Shown: in pieces, positions 43,829-53,412 of the stretch | Layout: every line of letters begins with the position of its first letter | How positions within the stretch are numbered: the first letter of the stretch is position 1 | NCBI GenBank assembly: GCA_937928775.1 | Contig: CALFVI010000007.1 | Location: 1-64,000, forward strand | Length of the DNA: 64,000 nucleotides | Reading direction: 5' to 3' | Source: an uncultured Elioraea sp. | GTDB lineage: Bacteria; Pseudomonadota; Alphaproteobacteria; Acetobacterales; Acetobacteraceae | Notes under the pieces: model-generated | Seen by the model: the letters and a program-made list of their open reading frames with translations, nothing else | Database searches by the model: none | What the model was told of the DNA's origin: nothing | Program-made: the position numbers and the translations under genes

Positions 43829-45340
43829 ATGCGCGTGGACCGCAACATCAACCTCGCGGAACCGCGGGTGACTGCGACTCCGCCCGCGCGGCTCTATGCC
43901 AATCGGGTCAAGGTCTATCCCGCACGCGTGCACGGAACGTTCCGCACAGCGAAGTATGCCTTCCTCGTCTTCGCGCTCGCCGTCTACTACACGCTGCCCT
44001 GGCTGCGGTGGCCGCGCGGCGAGGGGGCGCCGGACCAGCTGATCCTGCTCGACTTCGCGGGTCGGCGCTTCTACCTCGGTCCGGTCGAAATCTGGCCGCA
44101 GGAGATCTATCTCGTCACTGGCCTGCTCATCCTCTCCGCCATCGGCCTCTTTCTCGTCTCCTCCCTGTTCGGACGGGTCTGGTGCGGCTATGCCTGCCCG
44201 CAAACGGTGTGGACCGACCTCTTCATGTGGATCGAGCGCCGCATCGAGGGCGATCGCAACGCCCGGATGAAGCTCGATCAGGGGGCGCGCGACGCCGCCT
44301 ATTGGCGCAAGAAGGTGACCAAGCACGCGCTCTGGCTCGTCATCGCCTTCCTCACTGGCGGCTCGTTCGTTCTTTATGTGCAGGACGCGCCGACCGCGGT
44401 GCGCGACATCTTCACCGGTGAGGCCGGGGCCTGGACCTACACGTTCGTCGGTCTTCTCACCTTCACCACCTATACGCTCGCCGGCTGGGCGCGCGAGCAG
44501 GTGTGTACCTACATGTGCCCCTGGCCGCGTTTCCAGGCCGCGATGCTCGATGAGCAGTCGCTGATCGTCACCTACCGCGCCTGGCGGGGTGAGCCGCGCG
44601 GCAAGCACAAGCAGGGAGAGCCCTGGGAGGGGAGGGGCGACTGCATCGACTGCCGCCAATGCGTCAACGTCTGCCCCACGGGGATCGACATCCGCGACGG
44701 CCAGCAGCTCGAGTGCATCGGCTGCGGGCTGTGCATCGACGCCTGCAATGCGGTGATGGACAAGATTGGCCGCCCGCGCGGCCTGATCGCGCTCGACACT
44801 CTGGCCAATGTGCAAGCCTGTGAACGCGCCGTCGCCGCCACCCCGCCGGGGCCTGGGCGCATTCCGGTGGCCGAAGCTGCGCATCAGCGGATGAAGATCA
44901 TCCGCCCGCGCACAATGATCTACCTGGGCGTGCTCAGCCTGGTCGCGGCGGTGATGCTTCTCGCACTCGCCACCCGCAGTGTCACTGACCTTTCCGTGCT
45001 GCGCGACCGCGCGCCGGTCTACGTCCTGTTGTCGGATGGGTCGGTGCGCAATGCCTATACGCTCAAGATTGTCAATAAGACTCACGAGGCGCGCGTCTTC
45101 ACCCTCAGCCTCGACGGGCTTGCGGCCGCGACGCTGGCCGCGGTCGGCACCGAGGACGTGACAGGCGCGACCATTCCGCTCTCTGCCGCGCCGGACAGCG
45201 TGGCATCGCACCGCGTCTACGTCACTGCGCCGCCCGGTGCTGTGCTGCCCGAAAGCACAACCGTCACCTTCCGTCTCATTGATGCCGCGGGGCGCGAGGC
45301 GGCGCGCGCGGAGAGCGTGTTCCTCGCTCCGCGACGGTGA
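43829..45340 (+). CDS. ccoG: cbb3 oxidase accessory protein CcoG (RdxA/FixG)
   Basis: 4Fe-4S sites CIDCRQCVNVCPTGIDIRDGQQLECIGCGLCIDAC. Confidence 0.96.
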   Translation: MRVDRNINLAEPRVTATPPARLYANRVKVYPARVHGTFRTAKYAFLVFALAVYYTLPWLRWPRGEGAPDQLILLDFAGRRFYLGPVEIWPQEIYLVTGLLILSAIGLFLVSSLFGRVWCGYACPQTVWTDLFMWIERRIEGDRNARMKLDQGARDAAYWRKKVTKHALWLVIAFLTGGSFVLYVQDAPTAVRDIFTGEAGAWTYTFVGLLTFTTYTLAGWAREQVCTYMCPWPRFQAAMLDEQSLIVTYRAWRGEPRGKHKQGEPWEGRGDCIDCRQCVNVCPTGIDIRDGQQLECIGCGLCIDACNAVMDKIGRPRGLIALDTLANVQACERAVAATPPGPGRIPVAEAAHQRMKIIRPRTMIYLGVLSLVAAVMLLALATRSVTDLSVLRDRAPVYVLLSDGSVRNAYTLKIVNKTHEARVFTLSLDGLAAATLAAVGTEDVTGATIPLSAAPDSVASHRVYVTAPPGAVLPESTTVTFRLIDAAGREAARAESVFLAPRR

Positions 45341-45344
45341 GCAC

Positions 45345-45833
45345 ATGACCGGGGCCGACCCGCGCCGAAGCCGCTGGATCCCTTGGGCGTTCGTGGCCTT
45401 CATGGGGGTGGTGATCGCCGTCAACGCCGTCTTCGTCTGGCTTGCCCTTTCCACCTTCACCGGCACCACGGTCGATCGTGCCTATGAGCGCGGGCGTCTC
45501 TACAACGAGGTGCTGGCGGAAGCCGAACGGCAGCGTGCGATCGGTTGGCGGTTCGAGATCGCGTTCCGTCCGGCGGCGGAGCAGCGGGGCACGCTCTTCG
45601 TCTATGCCCGTGACGCCTCCGGTGTCCCGCTCGATCGTCTCGAGTTCGAGGCGATCGCTCTGCGCCCCCTCGAACGCCCCGATCCCCTCCCGCTCGCCCT
45701 GAGAGAGAGCGGGCGTGGCCGTTACGTTGCCGAAATCGATCTGCCAAAGCGAGGGCAATGGGAGGTGCGCCTCGCCGCGCGCCGCGGCGAGGTCGGTCCT
45801 GTGGAGGTGCGCGAGCGGATCATTGTGCCGTGA
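45345..45833 (+). CDS. ccoH: FixH/CcoH family protein
   Basis: Single N-terminal TM and FixH-like domain; between ccoG and ccoI. Confidence 0.88.
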   Translation: MTGADPRRSRWIPWAFVAFMGVVIAVNAVFVWLALSTFTGTTVDRAYERGRLYNEVLAEAERQRAIGWRFEIAFRPAAEQRGTLFVYARDASGVPLDRLEFEAIALRPLERPDPLPLALRESGRGRYVAEIDLPKRGQWEVRLAARRGEVGPVEVRERIIVP

Positions 45834-48193
45834 CTGCGTTGGGGTCCACCAAGCCTGCACCCTTCACCGGGAGTGCGGCGTGCCTGCATTGCGGCGCACC
45901 TTGCCCGAACGGCGAGCGCTTCTGCTGCACAGGCTGCGAAGGCGCGCATGCCCTCATCACTGGGCTCGGGCTCGACCGGTTCTACGAGCGGCTCGAGGCC
46001 GCCGCCCCGCGGCCCGATCCTGCCGCCGCCCGTCACGACCTTGCCGCCCGCGCCCGCCCCAACGGCGCTGACGGCTGGTCGCTCGAGCTTCTCGTCGGCG
46101 GCGTTTCCTGCGCTGCCTGCATGTGGCTGATCGAGCAGGTGTTGGCGCGCGAACCAGATGTCACCTGGGCCAGGCTCGCCCTCTCCACCCGGCGTCTGAC
46201 CATCCGCTGGCGGGGCACAGCCCAGCGTGCCAACGACTTCGCCGAACGCCTCGCTCGCCTCGGCTTCACCACCGCGCCGTGGGACGCCTCCTGTCTATCC
46301 GCCGCTGACGATGCCGAGGCGAAACGGCTTCTGCGCGCGATGGGCATCGCCGCCTTCGCTTCGATGAACGTGATGCTGGTCTCGGTCGCGGTCTGGGTCG
46401 GGCATGACGACGGCGACATGGGCGAGGCTACGCGTACACTGATGCACTGGCTCGCTGCGCTAATCGCGCTGCCGGCGATCGCCATCGCCGGGCTGCCGTT
46501 CTACCGCTCGGCCTTTACAGCGCTTGTGCGCGGGCGGGCCAATCTCGACCTGCCGATCAGCCTCGCCGTCCTGCTGACCGCGGCGATGAGCCTCTCCGAG
46601 ACCATCCGCGGCGGGCCTTACGCCTACTTCGACTCCGCTGTCACGCTCCTGTTCCTGCTTCTGGTCGGCCGCTATCTCGATCGTCGCGCGCGCGGCCGTG
46701 CGCGCGAAGCGGTGGCCCGGCTTGCTGCCCTTAACCGCGCCCCGGTCGGCGTGCTGGGCGAGGATGGCGTCGCACGGCCACGTTTGCCCGAGGAGGTTCG
46801 CACGGGCGAACGCGTCCTCGTCGCTGCCGGCGAGCGGGTCGGGGTCGATGGCGTGGTGCTGTCCGGCGTCTCGACGGTCGACGAGAGCCTGCTCACGGGC
46901 GAAATCCTGCCGCGCGCTGTTCGCCCAGGGGATCGTGTGCATGCCGGCACGCTGAACCGTGACGCCGCCCTCATCGTGCGCGCCGCCGCGTCTGGCGAGG
47001 GGACGCTGCTTGCTGCCATTGTGCGGCTGATGGAGCGCAGCGAGCAGTCGCGCTCGCGGTTCGTCTCTCTCGCCGATCGCGTGTCCCGACTATACACGCC
47101 GGCGGTGCATGGGCTCGCGCTGGCCACCTTCCTCCTTTGGTGGGGGGTGTTGGACGCGGCGTGGCAACAGGCGCTCGTCTTCGCGGTGGCGGTGCTGATC
47201 ATCACCTGCCCCTGCGCCCTTGGCATCGCCGTTCCAGTGGTCCAGGTCGTCGCCGCCGGCCGACTGGTCAGGCAAGGCGTGCTGGTCACCTCAGGCACCG
47301 CATTCGAGCGTCTGGCCGAGGTCGACACCGTGCTGTTCGACAAGACCGGCACCTTGACGGAGGGCAAGCCGACACTGCTGGCGGGAGCGTGGACGGCGGA
47401 AGATCTTTCCGACGCCGCCCGCCTCGCTGCCGCGTCGCGTCATCCCCTCGCTCGGGCGCTGGTGCAGGCAGTACCCGCGGTGGCGCCGGCCGATGGGGTG
47501 GTGGAGCATCCTGGACTGGGGCTTGAGCTCGCAACCCCTTCAGGGCCGATCCGCCTCGGCGCGGCAGCGTTCGTCGGCGCGGAGGGGGGGGAGGGAATGG
47601 AGCTTTGGCTGTCCCGCCCCGGCCGGGCGCCGGTGCGGTTCGCCTTCGCCGATGCTCTGCGGCCTCAGGCAGCGGAAACGATTCGCCAACTCACCGAACG
47701 CGGCTTCGTGGTCGAACTCCTTTCTGGCGATCGCAGGTCGGCCGTGGGAGAGACCGCGCGAGCCGCCGGCATCGAACGCTGGACTGCGGAAGCATCGCCG
47801 CAGGCGAAGATCGCCCGACTGCACGCCTTGCGCTCGGAAGGGCGTCGGGTGCTGATGGTGGGGGATGGGCTGAATGATGCCCCAGCGCTCGCCGCCGCGC
47901 ATGCCTCGATCGCTTTCGCCTCCGGCTCCGACGTCGCACAGGCCGCGGCCGATGTCGTCGTTCAGGGCAAGTCGCTCGCGCTGGTTGCGGAGACGATCGG
48001 TTCGGCGCGCCGCGCCCAGGCCGCGATCCGTCAGAACATCGCGATCAGCCTTGCCTACAACATCGTCGCCGTGCCGCTTGCGATCGCGGGGCTGGTCACG
48101 CCGCTGATCGCCGCAGTCGCGATGGCAGCGTCTTCGTTGACTGTCATCCTCAACGCCTTGCGCGTGGACCGCGGAGTGGCATGGACGCGCTGA
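45830..48193 (+). CDS. ccoI: Copper-translocating P-type ATPase CcoI/FixI
   Basis: GVSCAACMW HMA site, CPC motif, DKTGTLTEG, GDGLNDAPAL. Confidence 0.96.
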   Translation: MTALGSTKPAPFTGSAACLHCGAPCPNGERFCCTGCEGAHALITGLGLDRFYERLEAAAPRPDPAAARHDLAARARPNGADGWSLELLVGGVSCAACMWLIEQVLAREPDVTWARLALSTRRLTIRWRGTAQRANDFAERLARLGFTTAPWDASCLSAADDAEAKRLLRAMGIAAFASMNVMLVSVAVWVGHDDGDMGEATRTLMHWLAALIALPAIAIAGLPFYRSAFTALVRGRANLDLPISLAVLLTAAMSLSETIRGGPYAYFDSAVTLLFLLLVGRYLDRRARGRAREAVARLAALNRAPVGVLGEDGVARPRLPEEVRTGERVLVAAGERVGVDGVVLSGVSTVDESLLTGEILPRAVRPGDRVHAGTLNRDAALIVRAAASGEGTLLAAIVRLMERSEQSRSRFVSLADRVSRLYTPAVHGLALATFLLWWGVLDAAWQQALVFAVAVLIITCPCALGIAVPVVQVVAAGRLVRQGVLVTSGTAFERLAEVDTVLFDKTGTLTEGKPTLLAGAWTAEDLSDAARLAAASRHPLARALVQAVPAVAPADGVVEHPGLGLELATPSGPIRLGAAAFVGAEGGEGMELWLSRPGRAPVRFAFADALRPQAAETIRQLTERGFVVELLSGDRRSAVGETARAAGIERWTAEASPQAKIARLHALRSEGRRVLMVGDGLNDAPALAAAHASIAFASGSDVAQAAADVVVQGKSLALVAETIGSARRAQAAIRQNIAISLAYNIVAVPLAIAGLVTPLIAAVAMAASSLTVILNALRVDRGVAWTR

Positions 48194-48375
48194 TGCTGCT
48201 CATTCCCCTGTCGCTGATCCTGGGCCTTGGCGCGCTCGCCTTGTTCCTTTGGGCTCTGCGTTCGGGTCAGTTCGAGGATCTCGACGGAGCGGCGCGCCGG
48301 ATCCTGTTCGACGACGACCCGCCGCGCGGCAGGCCGTCACCCCCACCCTCGTCCCGCACGGAGGACAAGCCATGA
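48181..48375 (+). CDS. ccoS: cbb3-type oxidase assembly protein CcoS
   Basis: LIPLSLILGLGALALFLWALRSGQFEDLDGAARRILFDDD. Confidence 0.95.
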   Translation: MDALMLLIPLSLILGLGALALFLWALRSGQFEDLDGAARRILFDDDPPRGRPSPPPSSRTEDKP

Positions 48376-48560
48376 CCCCACAAACCATCGTATTCGGCCT
48401 GATCGGTGCGCTGATCGCCCTGGTCGGTCTCATCATGATGGCCGCGGCCAAGGACAACGCCTTCTACGTCGCCGGTCTGATCCTGTTCGTCTCCTTCGTT
48501 CTCTATCTGTTCAAGCTCGTGCGGCTGCACTTCGATCGCGAGGAAGCGCGGCGTCGCTGA
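48372..48560 (+). CDS. Small two-TM hypothetical protein
   Basis: 62-aa ORF MTPQTIVFGLIGALIALVGLIMMAAAKDNAFYVAGLILFVSFVLYLFKLVRLHFDREEARRR; overlaps ccoS stop. Confidence 0.75.
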   Translation: MTPQTIVFGLIGALIALVGLIMMAAAKDNAFYVAGLILFVSFVLYLFKLVRLHFDREEARRR

Positions 48561-48659
48561 GCGGCGCCGATGTCGGCGCAAGAATGACAAATCTCTTGCG
48601 CCTGACGTGCGAAGGGGCTGTCATCATGCGCGAGGGGTGTTCCGCTTCGGGAGACGTAC

Positions 48660-49667
48660 ATGGATCGCCGTAGCTTTCTGCGTGCCGCCCTGCCGGCGGC
48701 GTTCGTCGCCTCAACCCTGCCGAGCGCGCCTGCGATGGCGCAGGCCAGGCGCTGGCAGATGGCCACCCCGTATCCGGATGGCAACTTCCACACTGTCAAC
48801 ATCCGCGCCTTCCTGAAGGAGATCGAGGAGGGCTCGGGCGGGCGGCTCGCCATCACGCTGCACAGCAACGCCTCGCTCCTGCGCATGCCTGAGATCAAAC
48901 GTGGCGTGCAGACCGGGCAGGTGCAGATGGGCGAGATCCTGCTCTCGGCCTACGCCAATGAAGACCCGATGTTTGAGGTGGACGGCATCCCGATGCTGGT
49001 GACCAATTTCACCCAGGCGCGCGTGCTTGCCGGACTGCAGAGACCGTTCGTTCAGGCTCGTCTCGAGCGCCAGGGGTTGACCCTTCTCTACATGGTTCCG
49101 TGGCCGCAGTCGGGCTTCTACACCAATGTCCCCGTCACCTCGATCGAGACCCTGCGCGGCACGCGCTTCCGCACCTTCAATGCGGCGACGCAACGCTTCG
49201 CCCAGCTCGTCGGGGCGACGCCGACCACGGTGCAGGTGCCGGAGATTCCGCAGGCCTTCGCCACGGGCGTCGTCAACGCCATGGTGACCTCTGCAGCGAC
49301 CGGTGTCGACGTGCAGGCTTGGGACTTCGTGAAGCACTTCACCCCCGTCGGCTTCACGCGCACAAAAAACGCTGTCTTCTGTTCGACGCGCGCGCTGCAG
49401 CAATTGCCGGCAGACCTGCAAAGGCTGATCCGAGACGCCGCCGAACGCGCCGAACAGCGCGGCTGGGATGCGGCGCAGGAGCAGGAGAAAAGCAGGCAGG
49501 ACGAGCTCGTCCGCCGTGGCATGACCGTTGCTGACCCTCCGCCGGAGCGGCTGATGCGCGAACTTGCTCAGATCGGCGAGACCATGACCAACGAGTGGCT
49601 GGCCAAGGCCGGAGAGGACGGGCGGAAACTGATCGAGGCCTATCGCGCCGCGATCGCCCGCGTCTGA
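48660..49667 (+). CDS. TRAP substrate-binding protein DctP (operon 3)
   Basis: Signal MDRRSFLRAALPAAFVASTLPSAPAMA; DctP fold. Confidence 0.92.
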   Translation: MDRRSFLRAALPAAFVASTLPSAPAMAQARRWQMATPYPDGNFHTVNIRAFLKEIEEGSGGRLAITLHSNASLLRMPEIKRGVQTGQVQMGEILLSAYANEDPMFEVDGIPMLVTNFTQARVLAGLQRPFVQARLERQGLTLLYMVPWPQSGFYTNVPVTSIETLRGTRFRTFNAATQRFAQLVGATPTTVQVPEIPQAFATGVVNAMVTSAATGVDVQAWDFVKHFTPVGFTRTKNAVFCSTRALQQLPADLQRLIRDAAERAEQRGWDAAQEQEKSRQDELVRRGMTVADPPPERLMRELAQIGETMTNEWLAKAGEDGRKLIEAYRAAIARV

Positions 49668-49680
49668 GATCGCGTCGCGC

Positions 49681-50220
49681 GTGCAGGGTCTGCGGCGCGC
49701 GCTCGACGCGCTGTATCTGGCGGGTGGGGTGGCAGGCGCGATCGCGATCATCGCGATCGGCCTGCTCGTGCTGGCGCAGGTCCTTGGGCGGCTGGTTGGG
49801 CTTCACCTTCCAGGATCGGACGATCTCACCGCCTACGCCGTCGCCGCTTCCGCCACGCTGCCGCTCGCCTACACCTTCCGCCACGCCGCCCATATCCGGG
49901 TCGACGTCATCATCGGCCGCCTCGCCGGACGGGCTCGCCACGCGTTCGAGCTCCTCGCACTTGCGATCGCGTCCGCCGTTGCCCTGCTGTTCGCTTATGC
50001 CTGCCTCGACACGTTGATCGACTCCTGGACCTTCGGTGAGGTGGCGCAAGGCATGCTCGCCGTGCCGATCTGGATGCCCCAACTCGCCCTGGTCACGGGG
50101 AGCGCGCTATTCGCGCTCGCTCTGATCGACGATCTCATCGTCGCGCTCGCCGGCAAAGAGCCATCCTACCGCCGCGCGGCTGACCGCAGCGCCGGGGAAG
50201 GCGCAGCGGAGGAAGTGTGA
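49681..50220 (+). CDS. TRAP small permease DctQ (operon 3)
   Basis: 4-TM, FRHAAHIRVDVIIGRL. Confidence 0.9.
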   Translation: MQGLRRALDALYLAGGVAGAIAIIAIGLLVLAQVLGRLVGLHLPGSDDLTAYAVAASATLPLAYTFRHAAHIRVDVIIGRLAGRARHAFELLALAIASAVALLFAYACLDTLIDSWTFGEVAQGMLAVPIWMPQLALVTGSALFALALIDDLIVALAGKEPSYRRAADRSAGEGAAEEV

Positions 50221-50221
50221 G

Positions 50222-51553
50222 GTGGAACCCTACCTTATCGACAGCGCGCTCGTGCTGATCGCGACCATGTTCGCGCTTCTCGCGCTCGGTGTCTGGATCG
50301 GGGCTGCGCTGATGCTAACGGGCGTGGTCGGCATCGTCGTGCTGCCAGCCTTGTTTCCCCAATTCAACGAATTCCCCATCGAGAAGGTGATGGGCACGGC
50401 GGTGTGGCAAGCGATGGCGTCCTGGACGCTCGCCGCGTTGCCGCTCTTCATCTGGATGGGCGAGATCCTGTTCCGGACGCGGCTGGCGGAGGATATGTTC
50501 CGCGGCCTCGCGCCGTGGGTGCAGCGCCTGCCGGGGCGGCTGATGCATGTCAATGTGTTCGGGTGCGGCATCTTCGCAGCGGTCTCGGGCTCGTCCGCTG
50601 CGACCTGCGCGACCATCGGCAAGATGAGCCTGCCCGCCCTTCTCTCACGCGGCTATTACAGGCCGATGGCGATCGGCAGTCTCGCCGGCTCAGGAACCTT
50701 GGGCCTGCTCATTCCGCCTTCCATCATCATGATCGTCTACGGGGTGGCGGCTGAGGTGTCGATCGTTCGCCTCTTCATCGCGGGCGTGATTCCAGGGCTG
50801 ATGCTGATCGCGCTCTTTTCCGGCTACATCATAGTCTGGTCGCTGCTCAACCCATCGCGCACGCCGCAGCGCGATCCGCACACCACATTTGCCGAGAAGG
50901 TCCGTGCCTCGGCCGATTTGATTCCGCTTCTGCTGCTCATCTTCGTGGTGATCGGTTCGATCTATGGGGGGCTTGCCACAGCGACCGAAGCTGCAGTGAT
51001 GGGCGTGGTCGGTGCGCTTGCGTTGTCCGCCTGGTCTGGCACGCTGACGCGAGCGAGTTTCATCGACTCGCTGATGGGCGCGGTGCGGCTCTCCTGCATG
51101 ATCAACTTCATCCTCGCCGGTGCCGCCTTCCTCACCCAGGCGATGGCTTATTCGCGGATTCCGGCAGCCATGGCGGCCTGGGTCGGCGCGCAGGGGTTCC
51201 ATCCTTACGTCGTCATCGCCGTGCTCACCGCGCTCTACATCGTGCTCGGCTGTTTCATCGACGGGATTTCGATGATCGTGCTTACCGTCTCGGTGGCACT
51301 GCCTGTCATTCAGGCCGCAGGATTCGATCTGCTGTGGTTTGGCATCTTCGTCGTTCTGGTGGTGGAGATGGCGCAGATCACCCCGCCCGTCGGGTTCAAC
51401 CTGTTCGTACTGCAGGGCCTGACGGGTGAAAACATCTTCCGCATCGCTGCTGCGACCGCGCCGTTCTTCGCGTTGATGTGTCTTGCGGTTGCGCTGGTGA
51501 CGGTGTTCCCGGGTCTCGTCACCTGGCTGCCGTCGACCATGCTGGGCAGCTGA
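50222..51553 (+). CDS. TRAP large permease DctM (operon 3)
   Basis: GTLGLLIPPSIIMIVYG; VEMAQITPPVGFNLFV. Confidence 0.95.
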   Translation: MEPYLIDSALVLIATMFALLALGVWIGAALMLTGVVGIVVLPALFPQFNEFPIEKVMGTAVWQAMASWTLAALPLFIWMGEILFRTRLAEDMFRGLAPWVQRLPGRLMHVNVFGCGIFAAVSGSSAATCATIGKMSLPALLSRGYYRPMAIGSLAGSGTLGLLIPPSIIMIVYGVAAEVSIVRLFIAGVIPGLMLIALFSGYIIVWSLLNPSRTPQRDPHTTFAEKVRASADLIPLLLLIFVVIGSIYGGLATATEAAVMGVVGALALSAWSGTLTRASFIDSLMGAVRLSCMINFILAGAAFLTQAMAYSRIPAAMAAWVGAQGFHPYVVIAVLTALYIVLGCFIDGISMIVLTVSVALPVIQAAGFDLLWFGIFVVLVVEMAQITPPVGFNLFVLQGLTGENIFRIAAATAPFFALMCLAVALVTVFPGLVTWLPSTMLGS

Positions 51554-51569
51554 TTCGCCGACCCGGCAC

Positions 51570-52034
51570 CTATCGGACCAGGAACAACGCCTCAACCTCT
51601 GCGACAGCGTCCGCCGGCAGCGAGGCCACACCGATGGTGGTGCGCGTGTGCCGGCCGGCCTCGCCGAACAGTTCAACGCAGAGATCGGAAGCCCCGTTCA
51701 TCGCAAGTGCGTGCTGGGTGAAATCCGGCGTGCAGGCGATGAAGCCACCGAGGCGGACGACACGCGCGATGCGGTCGAGATCGCCGCCGCAGGCTGCCTT
51801 TGCCTGGGCAAGCACGTTGAGAAAAGCGATGCGGCAGGCCTCGCGCCCTTGGTCGATAGTCACGCCAGCGCCGAGTTTGCCACTGATCGCAACTTGGCCA
51901 TGGCGCATAGGCAGCTGACCGGAGACGAAAAGGAGGTTGCCTGCCATCATGAACGGAACGTAGTTGGCGACCGGCAGTGCCGGCTCCGGTACGTGCAGCC
52001 CCAGGGCTTCGAGACGGGCCTCGATCGATGCCAT
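51570..52034 (-). CDS. RidA family protein
   Basis: GNLLFVSGQLP...RIVRLGGFIACTPDFTQHALAMNGASDLCVELFGEAGRHTRTTIGVASLP. Confidence 0.93.
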   Translation of the reverse strand: MASIEARLEALGLHVPEPALPVANYVPFMMAGNLLFVSGQLPMRHGQVAISGKLGAGVTIDQGREACRIAFLNVLAQAKAACGGDLDRIARVVRLGGFIACTPDFTQHALAMNGASDLCVELFGEAGRHTRTTIGVASLPADAVAEVEALFLVR

Positions 52035-52232
52035 GCCAGGTGTCCTTCCTTCGCGATCCGAGTTTGCCCTCACTGCCGACAGATGACGTGTCAGGAACGC
52101 CCTGTCGAGGCAGTTCCTCGATCGCACCTCCTGTTCGCGTACGCCACGTCCGCCTGAGCCCAAGCCGCGGCCACAGCTCGGCGTACCATGCGGCGTGCAA
52201 CAGGGCAGCAGCATCGGCTGATGCCCGCCCGG

Positions 52233-53003
52233 TCAGGCAAGCCTGCGCGTCTGCAGGGTCGCTGCCGCGACGAGGCCGGCGACCATCACCACAACAAGTG
52301 CAGGCATCGTGTACAACCACCAGCCGAGTCCGAGCATGGCAAATCCGTTCGCGATCATTTGTCCCCAAGAGGTGGCAGCCGGATCACCAAGCCCGACAAA
52401 GGCCAGTGCCGCCTCGGCGAGTATCGCGCCGCCGAACACGATGCCCGAGGACGCCGCCAGCGTAGATACGAGCACTGGCAGAACATGACGCCGAACAATC
52501 GCGGCAGGCGAGACGCCAAGGGCGACCGCCGCGCGCAGAGAGGGCTGCGCGCAGACTGTGATCGTCTCGATGCGAACGAGGCGAGCAATCACCGGCCAGC
52601 CCGTCAGCCCAATATCCAGGGCAAGTGCCAGAGTTGATCCGCCGAACAGGCTTGCCACGAGGATCGCAAGCAGAAGGGTGGAAAGACTGGCCACGATTTC
52701 GGTCGCGCGCATGACGATCTCCTCCAGCAACGGCGGCGCCAGCCCGGCGACCAAACCGACGATGAGCCCGACGTCGAACGCGGCCGACGTTGCGATTTGG
52801 CCAACCGTGAGCGAGGCCCGCCCGCCTTGCAGGACCGCAGCGAGCAGGTCGCGGCCGAGATCGTCGGTGCCAAAGGGATGCAAGGCGGAAGGCGGAAGCA
52901 GAGGTGTGCCGAGTGGCAGGTGGTCAAGGACCCCCGCAGGGGCAAACAGCAGACACGCAAGGGAGAGCACGGCAAGAAGCCCAGCGGCAACACCGCGCAT
53001 CAT
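52233..53003 (-). CDS. ABC transporter permease, dipeptide/oligopeptide (DppC/OppC) type
   Basis: HPFGTDDLGRDLLAAVLQGGRASL; EAALAFVGLGDPAATSWGQMI. Confidence 0.88.
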   Translation of the reverse strand: MMRGVAAGLLAVLSLACLLFAPAGVLDHLPLGTPLLPPSALHPFGTDDLGRDLLAAVLQGGRASLTVGQIATSAAFDVGLIVGLVAGLAPPLLEEIVMRATEIVASLSTLLLAILVASLFGGSTLALALDIGLTGWPVIARLVRIETITVCAQPSLRAAVALGVSPAAIVRRHVLPVLVSTLAASSGIVFGGAILAEAALAFVGLGDPAATSWGQMIANGFAMLGLGWWLYTMPALVVVMVAGLVAAATLQTRRLA

Positions 53004-53004
53004 C

Positions 53005-53383
53005 GCAGGTTCAGCCTCGGCTCAAGCAGAACGGAAGCGGCGTTGCCCGTCAGATCGGCAGGCGAGGCGGCTTCGAAGGTCAGGAATGCCGTCGATGCCA
53101 GTCATTCCAGCCACACCCGCATGACAAAGGCCTGTTCCCAACGTGCGGCTACGGTCATACCGATCAGACGGCGCGCCACCCAAAATGCCTTGCCCTCTCC
53201 TGAGGGGCGATCGAGCTCATGCGGCGCGGCGTGATCCTCCGTCTGGCCCTCTGCCGCACGCTCGCCGGTCACTGCGACGGCTGCGCTTCCCGATTCATTC
53301 CAGGAGCGGACGAAGAGGATGGTTCCGGCAACGGAGAAGGCGAGGACAGCGAGGACGGCTCGGCGCAACAGGAAGGGCAGCAT
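53005..53383 (-). pseudogene. DppB/OppB permease relic with central deletion
   Basis: N-terminal MLPFLLRRAVLAVLAFSVAGTILFV and C-terminal ASVLLEPRLNLR* abutting OppC start; the central TM region is missing. Confidence 0.6.
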
Positions 53384-53412
53384 TGGGCAATCCGTTTCGC
53401 GTGACACCGGTG

